Below are positions 36,461-45,418 of a DNA stretch of 64,000 nt, in pieces. Each line of letters opens with the position of its first letter. The first letter of the stretch is position 1. The stretch comes from Flavobacteriales bacterium. Its GTDB lineage: Bacteria > Bacteroidota > Bacteroidia > Flavobacteriales_E > Vicingaceae. Under the pieces are notes generated by a model that did no database searches, was not told where the DNA came from, and saw nothing but the letters and a program-made list of their open reading frames with translations. A program made the position numbers and the translations under genes. The DNA is taken from assembly GCA_020635815.1 (NCBI GenBank), contig JACJZB010000001.1, positions 654,674-718,673 of the forward strand. The letters run 5' to 3'.

Positions 36461-36537
36461 GGTCTGGTAGTTCAGTTGGTTAGAATACCTGCCTGTCACG
36501 CAGGGGGTCGCGGGTTCGAGTCCCGTCCAGACCGCCA
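36461..36537 (+). tRNA. tRNA-Asp (anticodon GTC)
   Basis: 77 nt including an encoded CCA. The acceptor stem is GGTCTGG paired with CCAGACC, discriminator G, then CCA. The D arm carries AGTTCAGTTGGTTAGAA. The anticodon stem CCTGC/GCAGG closes the loop CTGTCAC with anticodon GTC at 36495-36497. The T arm GCGGGTTCGAGTCCCGT is complete. The whole cloverleaf folds without mismatch in the acceptor, anticodon and T stems. Confidence 0.98.
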
Positions 36538-36549
36538 ATAGTTTCAAGT

Positions 36550-36586
36550 AAGCCCCATAAACAAACGTTTATGGGGCTTTTTGTTT
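36550..36586 (+). terminator. intrinsic terminator after tRNA-Asp
   Basis: Perfect 13 bp stem AAGCCCCATAAAC / GTTTATGGGGCTT with a four-base AAAC loop and a T-rich run, 13 nt downstream of the tRNA CCA end. Confidence 0.92.
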
Positions 36587-36716
36587 TATTTCAAAGAACA
36601 ATTGTCGAGCAATTGTTTCTAAATGTAAAATTTAAACAATAACAAAATATATAGATTATTATAATGTTTGTAAATGTTTATTTTAGCGTATCTATTGCAA
36701 CTAGATGGAATTAAGA

Positions 36717-36743
36717 AAGCGAGTTGCAAACTACGCTTAGTTG
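36717..36743. repeat. 28 nt dispersed repeat, copy 2
   Basis: AAGCGAGTTGCAAACTACGC then TTAGTTG. It resembles 7567-7594 with a few substitutions. It lies in the gene-free stretch between the tRNA and the OmpA-family gene, which otherwise holds only an AACAATTG-TCGAG-CAATTGTT hairpin at 36597-36617. Confidence 0.5.
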
Positions 36744-36774
36744 TGGGCTGTTAATAATGAAAGGCTCTTTTGTT

Positions 36775-38856
36775 TTACAGTACTTTAAATTCAACTCTTC
36801 GATTTATAGCTCTATTTTCTTCGGTGTCGTTAGCAACAAGTGGAGTAGATTCTCCATAACCAACGGCAGTCAATCTAGCTTTATCAATTCCTTTCGATGA
36901 TAAGTAATTCATCACAGAAATAGCTCTACTGTTAGATAAGGTTTTGTTGTATTCATCACTTCCTTTATCATCAGTGTGTCCTCCAATTTCTATTTTTAGA
37001 TCTTTGTTTTGTAATAAGATGTCGTATAGTCTATCTAATTCGTTAAACGATTCGCTTTTTAAATCGGCTTTATTAAACTCAAAGAAAATATTGTTTAATC
37101 GAATAACTTCTCCTTTTTCTATAGGTAATAGGTTTAAATCTTTAGTTTGTTCTGCATAAGCTGTAAGTTCTTTTAGGTCTAGGTTTTCACTAATAGGGTA
37201 GAAGTTATCTTGTTGGGCAATAAAGCTGTATTTTTTACCGGCTGGTAAAATAATTTTATATTCTCCGGTAACAGGATCTGAATTTGCAATACCTAACTCT
37301 ACATTTGCTTCTAAATCGTAGTATTTAATTTTTGCTGTCATAGGTTTAGCTGTTTTTTTATTGTAAGTTACTCCAGATATTAAAACAACAGCTTCAGGTT
37401 TTTCTGAATTTTCTATTTTACAAATATCACCTCCAGAAGATAAATAAGCATATTCACCCGATGCATCTAAGAAATAACCTAATTCACTAGTGGGAGAATT
37501 TACCTTAGCTCCTAAGTTTTTTGGTGTGCTCCAATTGGTCCAAGAGTCATCAAGTCGTTTAGATACAAATACATCATAACTTCCATAGCCAAGATGCCCT
37601 CTAGATGAAAAATATAAGGTTTTGTTATCGGCAGCTACAAAAGGATTAGTTTCATCTTCAAAAGTATTAATTGTTAAACCTAAATTTTTAGGTTTACTCC
37701 AAGTATTATCTCCTTTAAGAAAACTTACATATAAATCTTTTTGTCCAGCACCTTCTTTTCTTTCTACAGCTAACATAAGCGTTTTATTATCAGAGCATAA
37801 GAAGTAAGACACATAGTCGTTATCATTATAATTGTCTTCAATAACAAAAGCTTTAGGCACTTCCCATCCATTTACTGTTTTATTTGAAATAGATAAGCCA
37901 GCAGTGTTTTTTGAACCATCTGGTTTGTAAGTATTAGCCACAATTAATGAATTGTTATCTGGAGAAGCAGACACTAAAAAGTTGTTACCTGTATTGTTGA
38001 GTGGTTTTCCAATATTTTTTAACGTGTTCCATTCACCATTTTCATCTAAAGTAGAATACCAAATATCTTGATCATCTTTTGGGTCACCTATATTATCAGG
38101 AGTATCGGCTCTAACGCAATAGAGTGTTTTTCCGTCAGCAGAAATAATAGGTACTAATTCAGAATATTCGGATGTGTTAATTTTGTTGCTTAAAGTTATT
38201 TTATCGCCAATGGTATTTGCATTTTTAACAAGATTAATTTGCCGTGGCGATTTAGTGATTTTTAAATAATCAACTTCCATTTCCATTTTATTTCCTAAGA
38301 AAAAGGCTATACGCGAACCATAATAACTGAACTGTCCAGTTTTATGAACCAGTTCATCATTAATATAGTAGTGAACAATATTTGCAGTTTTTACAACTTT
38401 TAGTGTATTGTATTTATAACCATCATTGATCGCATCAGATTTTTTATAATCAACCATAATGTGACTTTTTTCACTGTAGTAATGGTCGAGTTTATAATCT
38501 TTATTAGCTGTAACTAAAAATTTTTGATAGGCACTGTTGTCGCTATACATTGAAAATAATATTCCAAAACCATAACCTTTTTCACCAGAAGCTTGTTTTA
38601 ACTTTATTTCAATAGTAAAATCCTCTTCATCAGGAGATAAATCAGATATCCCTTGATAAATCCACCTTGAACTTTCTGTTTTATTTTTGATGTAATAAAC
38701 ACCATTTTTAACTTCACACTTTATATTTTCCCCATTGTTCTCATACCAACCGAATGAATTATCAGAAAAGTCTTCATCTATTAAAACAGTTTTTTGAGCG
38801 TTTATTGTAAATAATAAAACGGCATTAAGTAGTAGGGTAATTGTAATTTTTTTCAT
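36775..38856 (-). CDS. OmpA family protein with PD40 propeller repeats
   Basis: 693 residues. Signal peptide MKKITITLLLNAVLLFTINA; a concanavalin/DUF1080-like beta domain (about 25-205); PD40 propeller repeats (about 225-480, e.g. PIISADGKTLYCVRADTP and NPFVAADNKTLYFSSRG). A carboxypeptidase-regulatory-like domain follows (about 495-570), then a C-terminal OmpA domain (about 580-693) with IGGHTDDKGSDEYNKTLSNS, whose Asp and the following Arg are the peptidoglycan-binding residues. It is probably an outer-membrane lipid-facing or periplasmic protein tethered to peptidoglycan; related architectures occur near gliding and type IX secretion genes, none of which are seen here. Confidence 0.92.
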   Translation of the reverse strand: MKKITITLLLNAVLLFTINAQKTVLIDEDFSDNSFGWYENNGENIKCEVKNGVYYIKNKTESSRWIYQGISDLSPDEEDFTIEIKLKQASGEKGYGFGILFSMYSDNSAYQKFLVTANKDYKLDHYYSEKSHIMVDYKKSDAINDGYKYNTLKVVKTANIVHYYINDELVHKTGQFSYYGSRIAFFLGNKMEMEVDYLKITKSPRQINLVKNANTIGDKITLSNKINTSEYSELVPIISADGKTLYCVRADTPDNIGDPKDDQDIWYSTLDENGEWNTLKNIGKPLNNTGNNFLVSASPDNNSLIVANTYKPDGSKNTAGLSISNKTVNGWEVPKAFVIEDNYNDNDYVSYFLCSDNKTLMLAVERKEGAGQKDLYVSFLKGDNTWSKPKNLGLTINTFEDETNPFVAADNKTLYFSSRGHLGYGSYDVFVSKRLDDSWTNWSTPKNLGAKVNSPTSELGYFLDASGEYAYLSSGGDICKIENSEKPEAVVLISGVTYNKKTAKPMTAKIKYYDLEANVELGIANSDPVTGEYKIILPAGKKYSFIAQQDNFYPISENLDLKELTAYAEQTKDLNLLPIEKGEVIRLNNIFFEFNKADLKSESFNELDRLYDILLQNKDLKIEIGGHTDDKGSDEYNKTLSNSRAISVMNYLSSKGIDKARLTAVGYGESTPLVANDTEENRAINRRVEFKVL

Positions 38857-38920
38857 CGTACTAATTTTTATTCAAAAATAGGAGCGATATTTAATAATTA
38901 GAATAAGGCATTTGTCGTAT

Positions 38921-38954
38921 AAAAAAAAAGAGGGAACGAAACCGTTCCCTCTTT
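38921..38954 (-). terminator. intrinsic terminator for the gene at 38975
   Basis: Stem GAGGGAACG / CGTTCCCTC at 38930-38938 and 38943-38951 with a four-base loop. On the minus strand it is followed by nine T residues (38921-38929). Confidence 0.9.
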
Positions 38955-38974
38955 AAATATTTTTAATTCTTTTT

Positions 38975-39394
38975 TTAGTTAAAGAAAGTGATATAAGATT
39001 CTTTTGCAGATACATGAACGGCTTGAGGGAACTCACCATGAACGATTAGGGCATTTTTATGATGCTGCTCCAATTCACTCATTTTGTTTCTATTTAATAA
39101 AAGTACTGTTGAATGACCGTGGTGGTCAGTTTTATCTAAAATAGTTACTTTGTTAAAGTCGCATTGCCAGTGTGTTTCTTCCATTTCTTCAGCATAGCTA
39201 ATGCTTATTGTTGGCATCTGAAAATAACTGTGTTCACCAATTCCTTCAAAATCGAAAACTAATCTTACTAATCCACCTTCAAAAACTAAGTCAGCATCAC
39301 TTAAACCTAAATCTGCAAATGATAATTTACCTGATGTTGGTGATGAAAAGTTTACTTTTATTTCTCCTTGATTTAATTCTACTGTTTGCCTCAT
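38975..39394 (-). CDS. hypothetical soluble protein
   Basis: 139 residues without signal peptide or membrane helix. Beta-rich, with FSSPTSGKLSFADLGLS near the start, an acidic FDFEGIGEHSYFQMP near 48-62, and a His cluster KTDHHGHSTVLLL near 88-100. It ends VSAKESYITFFN. I do not recognise the family. It is a single-gene unit, flanked by a terminator on each side (38921-38954 beyond its stop, 39446-39477 upstream of it), so it has its own promoter in 39395-39445. Confidence 0.7.
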   Translation of the reverse strand: MRQTVELNQGEIKVNFSSPTSGKLSFADLGLSDADLVFEGGLVRLVFDFEGIGEHSYFQMPTISISYAEEMEETHWQCDFNKVTILDKTDHHGHSTVLLLNRNKMSELEQHHKNALIVHGEFPQAVHVSAKESYITFFN

Positions 39395-39445
39395 AATTCT
39401 TATCTGTTTTAGGTTATTAATATGAGTTAAAGTTCGATTATTTTA

Positions 39446-39477
39446 ATATAAAAAGGACTGATATAAATCAGTCCTTT
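39446..39477 (-). terminator. intrinsic terminator for the paaZ-side gene run
   Basis: Perfect 11 bp stem AAAGGACTGAT / ATCAGTCCTTT (39452-39462, 39467-39477), followed on the minus strand by TTATATTAAAA. It lies 20 bp beyond the stop codon of the enoyl-CoA hydratase gene. Confidence 0.85.
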
Positions 39478-39497
39478 AGGTGTTTTTTGACAGTAGC

Positions 39498-40265
39498 TTA
39501 CTTTTTCTTAAAAGCATTTATAGCATTTCGAGTAAAATCAGATAAAACTAATTCACCACTCATCGCTGCACGTTCTATTAATAATGTATCCCAGTTTTCA
39601 GTTCCTTCCCAAAATACCTTTTTAAGCATACTCATAGCTTGTGGGTTTGAAGCTGCTAATTTATTGGCTAAAACATCAATAGCAGCGTCCATTTCTTCAA
39701 TTGAATCAAATATTTCAGCGTACAATCCTTTTTCTCTTGCCCACTCAGCAGAGTACCATTCGGTAGCGTTTATAGCCATCATACTCATAGCTGATGTTCC
39801 AACTTTACGTTCTACGGCTGGTCCAACCACAAAAGGGCCAATACCAACAGCTAATTCACTAAGCTTAACTGCCGAATGTTTTGTCGCATAACAAAAATCT
39901 ACAGCACTAGCCATACCAACACCGCCACCAACAGCTTTTCCTTGTACTCGCCCAATAATAAACTTAGGACATTTACGAGCTGCATTTATAACGTTTGCAA
40001 ATCCAGAGAAAAATACTTTTCCTGTTTCTAAATCATTGATTGAAATTAATTCATCAAAACTTGCTCCTGCACAAAATGCTCGGTCGCCTTTCGATTTTAA
40101 GATAATAACTTTTACATTGTTATTATTTCCAGCTTCCGTAATCGTTTTTGCTAATTTGCCTAAAACTTTACCTGGTAAAGAATTACTCATCGGGTGGAAA
40201 AATTCAATAGTTGCTATTCCTTTTTCGCTTACGTTTATTTCTACTGTTCCTTGTTCTGTTATCAT
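39498..40265 (-). CDS. enoyl-CoA hydratase/isomerase family protein
   Basis: 255 residues from the ATG at 40265. The frame is open to 40310, but those codons lie in a C-rich intergenic palindrome. Crotonase-fold features: KSKGDRAFCAGASFDEL near residues 55-70 (oxyanion loop with CAGA), IGRVQGKAVGGGVGMASAVDFCYA near 97-120, and AVGIGPFVVGPAVERKVG near 130, where a catalytic Glu common in hydratases (LGxxPGxGG) is not evident. It may be an isomerase or a hydratase with altered chemistry. Its position downstream of paaZ suggests fatty-acid or aromatic ring-cleavage-product beta-oxidation. Confidence 0.85.
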   Translation of the reverse strand: MITEQGTVEINVSEKGIATIEFFHPMSNSLPGKVLGKLAKTITEAGNNNNVKVIILKSKGDRAFCAGASFDELISINDLETGKVFFSGFANVINAARKCPKFIIGRVQGKAVGGGVGMASAVDFCYATKHSAVKLSELAVGIGPFVVGPAVERKVGTSAMSMMAINATEWYSAEWAREKGLYAEIFDSIEEMDAAIDVLANKLAASNPQAMSMLKKVFWEGTENWDTLLIERAAMSGELVLSDFTRNAINAFKKK

Positions 40266-40271
40266 ATTTAG

Positions 40272-40300
40272 CACCTCCCAACCTCCCTGAAGGGGAGGAG
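40272..40300. repeat. C/G-rich intergenic palindrome 1
   Basis: CACCTCCCAACCTCCC then TGAA then GGGGAGGAG. It lies directly upstream of the enoyl-CoA hydratase start on the minus strand. Same class as the palindromes at 40388-40421 and 40822-40893. Confidence 0.7.
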
Positions 40301-40387
40301 TCTCCATCACATTTATTTAAGTGTATAAGTGTGGTTGGATTTTTTATTTATGTTTATTAATTAATTACTTTTTTTGCACTACCACGT

Positions 40388-40421
40388 AAGCCCCTCCTTT
40401 GGAGGGGTTGGGGAGGCTTTT
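40388..40421. repeat. C/G-rich intergenic palindrome 2, possible terminator
   Basis: Nested stems: CCCCTCC-TTT-GGAGGGG inside AAGCC...GGCTT. It abuts the stop of the VOC gene, so on the minus strand it could act as a transcription stop, although the downstream T-run is poor. Confidence 0.7.
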
Positions 40422-40806
40422 ATTTCTCTTCAGAAAAAGTTAATACATATCCATTTACATCAACTATTGAAAATTCGATAGTGTCATAAAAGGTGCTTTC
40501 TAAATCTGAAATTATTTCTACTTCGTTATTATATAATTCTTCGTGTAATTCTGTAATTCTATCAACTTTAATGTAAAAAGTTAACCCACCACCAGGTTTT
40601 TGAGACTTTAGTTTTGGAACAGAATTAGTCAAACTTTTAGTTGACTGAAACATTAATATTACATCATTACGTTTTACCATAGCCCAATCTAGGCTTCCTG
40701 TTTCGGGTACAGTTCTTAATAATGTAAAACCTAATATGTCGGTATAATATTCGATTGTTTCTTCAACATCGTTAACCATTAGGTTGGGGGTAAGTGAATT
40801 TAGCAT
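40420..40806 (-). CDS. VOC superfamily (glyoxalase/bleomycin-resistance fold) protein
   Basis: 128 residues forming the paired beta-alpha-beta-beta-beta modules of the VOC fold: LTPNLMVNDVEETIEYYTDI at the N-terminus and ITELHEELYNNEVEIISD in the second module. It ends EFSIVDVNGYVLTFSEE, with the Glu position that often binds metal. The substrate is not predictable. It sits between paaZ and the enoyl-CoA hydratase gene, separated from each by C-rich palindromes. Confidence 0.88.
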   Translation of the reverse strand: MLNSLTPNLMVNDVEETIEYYTDILGFTLLRTVPETGSLDWAMVKRNDVILMFQSTKSLTNSVPKLKSQKPGGGLTFYIKVDRITELHEELYNNEVEIISDLESTFYDTIEFSIVDVNGYVLTFSEEK

Positions 40807-40821
40807 AGTTTTTATTTTTTA

Positions 40822-40893
40822 TTCTCCCCTAAAAAGGGGAGTTAGAGGGGTGTTTTATTACACCTCCCTTAATCCCTCCTTTTTAGGAGGGAG
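40822..40893. repeat. C/G-rich intergenic composite palindrome 3
   Basis: Two hairpins, CTCCCC...GGGGAG (40824-40841) and CCCTCCT-TTTT-AGGAGGG (40874-40891). The second half of the region is a rough reverse complement of the first, so the entire 70 bp can also fold as one long imperfect hairpin. It lies between the paaZ stop and the VOC start. Confidence 0.75.
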
Positions 40894-40894
40894 A

Positions 40895-42967
40895 TTAATC
40901 TTGATTTTTAAATTTAACCATTGTTAAAATAGTTGCTAAAGCTACAGTTTCTCCAGTTTCGTCATAAACATCAACTAAGAATTTTACAATTCCTTTTTTA
41001 ATGTCCATTCCTTTTGGAATTTCTTCTCCTTCAGCAAATGTTTTCTTTTCTTGCGATATTTTTTCTTTAGCAGTAAAACGAACACCTAAAGTCATTCCTG
41101 GATAAACAGGCTTGGTAAATCTACATTCGTCTAAACCATAGTTTAATAAAACTGGGCCTTTTTTACCATCTACAAATAAACCTGCAGCTTTTGATAATAC
41201 CCAATAACCATGAGCAACATTGCGTTCAAAAATTGTTTCATCTAAACTTGTCGCATCAACATGGGCGTAGAAGTTGTCTCCACTAACATTGGCGAAATTT
41301 ACGATGTCAGCATCAGTTACCGTATGTTTTCTTGTAATTACGGTATCTCCAATTTCTATTTCTTCAAAATACTTTTGGAAAACATGTTTATTACCCTCAG
41401 TATATTCTCCACCATATTGGTATTGTTTGGTAACCTTACTAAGCATTGTTGGTGAACCTTGTATTGCAGTACGCTGCATATAATGCATAATTCCACGTTT
41501 TCCACCCATTTCTTCGCCACCACCAGCACGACCAGGACCACCATGTGTTAATAAAGGCATTGGAGAACCGTGTCCAGTACTTTCTTTTGCACAAGCAGCA
41601 TTTAATATTAAAATACGGCCGTGCATTGGAGCAGCACCTAAAACAAATTCTTGAGCAATTTTATCATCATTGGTAACGATAGAACAAACCAAAGAACCTT
41701 TCCCCATATTGGCTAATTCAATAGCTTGGTTTAAATCTTTATAAGGCATTATCGTTGAAACGGGTCCAAATGCTTCTACATTATGGCAATCTGTTTTATG
41801 ATAAGGGTCATCATTTAAAAATAGGATAGGAGACATAAAAGCTCCTTTATTTTTATCAGCTCCTGTAACCTCAAAATTATCTAAATCTCCAAACACAATC
41901 TGTTGTGATTTAGCTAATTGAGTAACTTTTTCTCTCACTTCTTTTAATTGTTCTTGTCCTGCTAAAGAACCCATTCTAACTCCTTCAACCGAAGGGTCTC
42001 CAATAGTGGTAGAAGCCAATCTTTTGCCTAAAGCAATTTGAACATCTTCGACTAATTTTTCAGGAACAATAATTCTACGAACAGCAGTACATTTCTGACC
42101 TGCTTTTACAGTCATTTCTCGTTGAACTTCTTTAATGAACAAATCAAATTCTTCTGTTCCTGGAACGGCATCTTCTCCTAAAATGGAAGCATTTAAAGAA
42201 TCAGCTTCCATGTTAAAAGGAACAGCTTCTTCAATTAATCGTGGATGAGCTTTTAACATCTGTCCAGTTGAAGCCGAACCCGTAAAAGTTACAACATCTT
42301 GACTTGTAACATGATCAATAATACCATTGGCAGAACCACAAATTAACTGTAAAGCTCCTTCTGGTAAAATTTTAGAATCAACAATTTCTTTCACCATTAC
42401 TTCTGTTAAAAAACAAGTAATGGTTGCTGGTTTAACAATGGCAGGAACTCCAGCCATAAAGTTTACCGCAATTTTTTCTAACATTCCCCAAATAGGGAAG
42501 TTAAATGCGTTGATATGAATGGCAACTCCTTGTTTGGGTACCATAATATGATGTCCAATAAAAGTTCCTCCTTTAGATAAAGGAGCCATTTCACCATCCA
42601 TATAAAAAGGTTGGTCGCCAAACTGACGCCTTAAACTTGCGTTTGCAAAAAGGTTTCCAATACCGCCTTCAATATCTATCCAACTATCAACTTTAGTAGC
42701 ACCTGTTAGCGCACTTGAAGCATAAAATTTCTTTTTTACGCTCATTAAATGTAGAGCCAAAGCTTTTAGCATCAAACCTCTTTCTTGAAAAGTCATTTTT
42801 GCTAAAGCAGGACCACCAACAGTACGTGCATAATTCATCATTTCAGCAAAATCTAAACCTTTGCTTGATGCAGTTGCGATTTGTTCTCCTGTAAGTGCAT
42901 TATATAAAGGCTTTCCGCCTCCTTCACCAGTTATCCATTTGCCTTGTGCGTAGTTCTGTAGTTTCAT
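40895..42967 (-). CDS. paaZ: bifunctional oxepin-CoA hydrolase / semialdehyde dehydrogenase PaaZ
   Basis: 690 residues from the ATG at 42967; the 18 codons upstream are poorly conserved in style. The N-terminal ~530 residues are an aldehyde dehydrogenase: MTFQERGLMLKALALHL, WVDIEGGIG-like SWIDIEGGIGNLF, FNMEADSLN (catalytic Glu) and VKAGQKCTAVRRI (catalytic Cys). The C-terminal ~150 are a MaoC-type hydratase with SGDNFYAHVDATS (Asp and His). The match with E. coli PaaZ as I recall it extends over the whole length, including HGSPMPLLTHGGPGRAGGGEE. It hydrolyses oxepin-CoA and oxidises the resulting semialdehyde in phenylacetate breakdown. The ring-oxygenase genes paaABCDE are not in this window. 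Confidence 0.95.
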   Translation of the reverse strand: MKLQNYAQGKWITGEGGGKPLYNALTGEQIATASSKGLDFAEMMNYARTVGGPALAKMTFQERGLMLKALALHLMSVKKKFYASSALTGATKVDSWIDIEGGIGNLFANASLRRQFGDQPFYMDGEMAPLSKGGTFIGHHIMVPKQGVAIHINAFNFPIWGMLEKIAVNFMAGVPAIVKPATITCFLTEVMVKEIVDSKILPEGALQLICGSANGIIDHVTSQDVVTFTGSASTGQMLKAHPRLIEEAVPFNMEADSLNASILGEDAVPGTEEFDLFIKEVQREMTVKAGQKCTAVRRIIVPEKLVEDVQIALGKRLASTTIGDPSVEGVRMGSLAGQEQLKEVREKVTQLAKSQQIVFGDLDNFEVTGADKNKGAFMSPILFLNDDPYHKTDCHNVEAFGPVSTIMPYKDLNQAIELANMGKGSLVCSIVTNDDKIAQEFVLGAAPMHGRILILNAACAKESTGHGSPMPLLTHGGPGRAGGGEEMGGKRGIMHYMQRTAIQGSPTMLSKVTKQYQYGGEYTEGNKHVFQKYFEEIEIGDTVITRKHTVTDADIVNFANVSGDNFYAHVDATSLDETIFERNVAHGYWVLSKAAGLFVDGKKGPVLLNYGLDECRFTKPVYPGMTLGVRFTAKEKISQEKKTFAEGEEIPKGMDIKKGIVKFLVDVYDETGETVALATILTMVKFKNQD

Positions 42968-43050
42968 AAAATTGTTTTGTTTTAGGGCATCTAAATTACT
43001 AGTTTGACTTTTATTTAACAAGGCTTTCTTTAACTGATAAAGGAAAAGTT

Positions 43051-44328
43051 TTATTCTTCATCTATTTTAAAAGAAATCAGTTTTTTATAAAAAATAATTA
43101 GAGGAATAATAGAAGCGAAGATAAATAATCCGCCAATTACATAAGCCCAAATAATGTTGTTGCTTTCTCCAAAAAATGGGATAGCAAAGATTGATATTAA
43201 AATAAAACGAGATAAAATGTTTAAGGATTGGAAAACACTTCCTGTTCGCCCGATAATATGGTTAGGAATGTGATTGAAAAGGTAAGTTATTCGTAATATT
43301 CGAGCTCCAGCATTAGAAATACCCAAAACAAAACAAACAAATGATAAAACATAAGGACTTTTAGTAACCACCAACAACTCAAACATAATAATACTTGTGA
43401 CCATAAGAATTATAATCGCTTTTACTGAGTTTGTATTTTTAAACACCCATCTAATTCCTATGCCCGATAATAAAGCTCCAAATGCACAAGTCATTTCAGC
43501 TATAGCGTAAACACCTCCACTAGCTTGTAAATGGTTATTAATATAAATAGGCATAAGTTGGTGTATATGTATTAATACCACAATAAAAATGGCAAAAGAA
43601 CCTACTCCAAAGTAAAATAATAAAGGGTATTTTTTTAAGAATGTAACTCCTTGCTTTAATCGAGTTAGAATGTCGCCTGTATCAACTATTTTAGGTTTTA
43701 CGGGTGTATATTTAATAAACCATATTAATGAAAAGGCAATTACATAAGTAACAGCATCTAATAAAAATATTTCATGGAGTTTCCATGGGGTTATATCTAA
43801 GGTAAAATTGTTTAATCCAATAGAGTTTAATAGCTCTTGATTAACGCCTGTAAGTAATATAGCTGCAAAGGCTCCTGATAAAACACTTGTTGATTGTCCT
43901 ATAATTTCAATTAAAGAATTAGTCTTTCCGTAATTTTCTTTCTCAGTAATTTCTTGTCCGAAAGCGTATAAATTAGGGTAGTGCATGTTGTAATTAAATA
44001 TGGTAGCACAAAAAACCAAAGCAACTAAAATTGTAGGTAACTCACCCAAATAAAAACCAATTGAGGCTACTGTGCTTAATATAAGAAAGCTAAAAGTACA
44101 AAGTGCTAAAAAAATATTTTTTCGAGGAAAGCGGTCAATAAGTGTTCCTGAATACAACCCCCAAAAAAGTGTAGCTAATGTTGTAAAAGAATAAATAATA
44201 CCAAAAGAAGCACTATCATTTAATACATCAGCAAAGTACCATGGAATTGCCAACATGCTTATACCTTGGGCAAATCCAGAAATAGCATTTGCTGTAAATA
44301 ATAAGGTTAAAGCTTTTTTGTTTTTCAA
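43051..44328 (-). CDS. MFS transporter
   Basis: 425 residues, twelve membrane segments. The loop between segments 2 and 3 reads SGTLIDRFPRKNIFLALC, which is the major-facilitator motif DRxxRR/K in near-canonical form. The general pattern (AWYFADVLNDSASFGIIYS, then a long loop after segment 6 near 215-225) resembles the enterobactin exporter-like or macrolide efflux group, but the substrate is open. It is upstream of paaZ on the same strand by 84 bp and divergent from recX. Confidence 0.88.
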   Translation of the reverse strand: MKNKKALTLLFTANAISGFAQGISMLAIPWYFADVLNDSASFGIIYSFTTLATLFWGLYSGTLIDRFPRKNIFLALCTFSFLILSTVASIGFYLGELPTILVALVFCATIFNYNMHYPNLYAFGQEITEKENYGKTNSLIEIIGQSTSVLSGAFAAILLTGVNQELLNSIGLNNFTLDITPWKLHEIFLLDAVTYVIAFSLIWFIKYTPVKPKIVDTGDILTRLKQGVTFLKKYPLLFYFGVGSFAIFIVVLIHIHQLMPIYINNHLQASGGVYAIAEMTCAFGALLSGIGIRWVFKNTNSVKAIIILMVTSIIMFELLVVTKSPYVLSFVCFVLGISNAGARILRITYLFNHIPNHIIGRTGSVFQSLNILSRFILISIFAIPFFGESNNIIWAYVIGGLFIFASIIPLIIFYKKLISFKIDEE

Positions 44329-44363
44329 TTGTTTATTTTTGAGACCCCAAAGTTAGTTTATTA

Positions 44364-44834
44364 ATGCAGAATAGAATCAAAAAAATAGATTATCAAAAAG
44401 CATTAGAAAAAGCAATGCGTTATTGTGTTTATCAAGAACGTTGTATTTTAGATGTTGAAAATAGGCTGTTGGCTTGGGGTTTACCTAAATCAGATTGGGA
44501 TAAATTAATAGATAAATTAATTGAACAAGATTTTTTAAATGAAAACAGGTATATCGAAGATTATGTTAGAGGAAAGTTTTTGATTAAAAAATGGGGAAGA
44601 AATAAAATTAAAGCAGGCTTGCTACAAAAAAAAATTAGAGGTGCAGAGGTTGAGGAAAAAATAATGAGCATTGACGAAGCGGAGTATAAAAAAACAATCA
44701 ACTATTTAATTGAAAAGAAAAGAGTACTTCTAACCCAAAAAGATGATTTAGAATTGAGGGATAAGCTTTATAGATACTTGCTGTCGAAAGGGTTTGAATC
44801 AGAAATTATTGTAGAAGAATTAAAAAACTGTTAA
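44364..44834 (+). CDS. recX: RecX family regulator of RecA
   Basis: 156 residues, helical. RecX repeats are visible: LEKAMRYCVYQERCILDVENRLLAWGL near 12-38, LIEQDFLNENRYIEDYVRGKFLIKKWGRNKI near 52-82 and LRDKLYRYLLSKGFESEIIVEEL at the end. Phe/Leu-Asn-(D/E)xRY is the family hallmark. RecX caps and inhibits RecA filaments. No recA gene adjoins it. Confidence 0.92.
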   Translation: MQNRIKKIDYQKALEKAMRYCVYQERCILDVENRLLAWGLPKSDWDKLIDKLIEQDFLNENRYIEDYVRGKFLIKKWGRNKIKAGLLQKKIRGAEVEEKIMSIDEAEYKKTINYLIEKKRVLLTQKDDLELRDKLYRYLLSKGFESEIIVEELKNC

Positions 44835-44891
44835 AATAAATTTTTCGATTTTCTTTTTATATAACTTTGTGGGGTTAAAATTACTTTTAAA

Positions 44892-45308
44892 GTGACTAAA
44901 AAAATAAAAAGACAGAAATTAGCAAATAGAATAGCATCAACTTTTTTAAGTTTGGGTATGGTTGTTTGTCTTATGTTTTCATCTCTTTCAGTTTATACTA
45001 CGGAAGTTATATTTAGTGATAACTCTAACGAGATTGAGTTTTCTTCAGCTCAATTAGAACAAGGGTATATTCATCATACCAAAGTGGATATAAACGATTT
45101 TTTAGCAGAAGTTGTTGATGTTGAAGAAGAGGATAATTTTATTCTTAAAAAAGAAACTACATCATATAACACAATTATAAGAATTCTTTGGACTTATTCT
45201 TTGGTTGAGGAAGATAATTTATCTGCAGTAGAGTATGCAGAAGTTCCTGTTACAAAAATATCTGAACCTTACTACATAGAGTTCTGTTCTCTCAAAATAC
45301 CTTCATAA
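44892..45308 (+). CDS. hypothetical membrane-anchored or secreted protein upstream of the RND operon
   Basis: 138 residues from GTG. A basic lead MTKKIKRQKLANRIAST precedes one hydrophobic segment, FLSLGMVVCLMFSSLSVYT. The remainder is acidic (VDINDFLAEVVDVEEEDNF). No family recognised. A TAACTTTG -7 box at 44862-44869 lies 22 nt before the start. It ends 110 bp before the RND adaptor gene on the same strand, so it may be a leader gene of that operon, or separate. Confidence 0.6.
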   Translation: MTKKIKRQKLANRIASTFLSLGMVVCLMFSSLSVYTTEVIFSDNSNEIEFSSAQLEQGYIHHTKVDINDFLAEVVDVEEEDNFILKKETTSYNTIIRILWTYSLVEEDNLSAVEYAEVPVTKISEPYYIEFCSLKIPS

Positions 45309-45418
45309 ATAATTTATTCTTATTAACAACTCTTTTTTGAGTTGAATCTTGTTAAATCTTATTTGTTAAGAATTAGCACCATTGTATCTCAGATTTTTTT
45401 TAATCTAATAAATTATTT

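Noticed and set aside
39498..40310. Enoyl-CoA hydratase start at 40310
   Set aside because: The extra codons lie in a C/G-rich palindrome and encode METPPLQGGWEV, unlike any crotonase N-terminus.
40895..42967. Complete phenylacetate degradation cluster
   Set aside because: Only paaZ is clear; paaABCDE, paaK, paaG/J are not present, and the neighbouring enoyl-CoA hydratase is generic.
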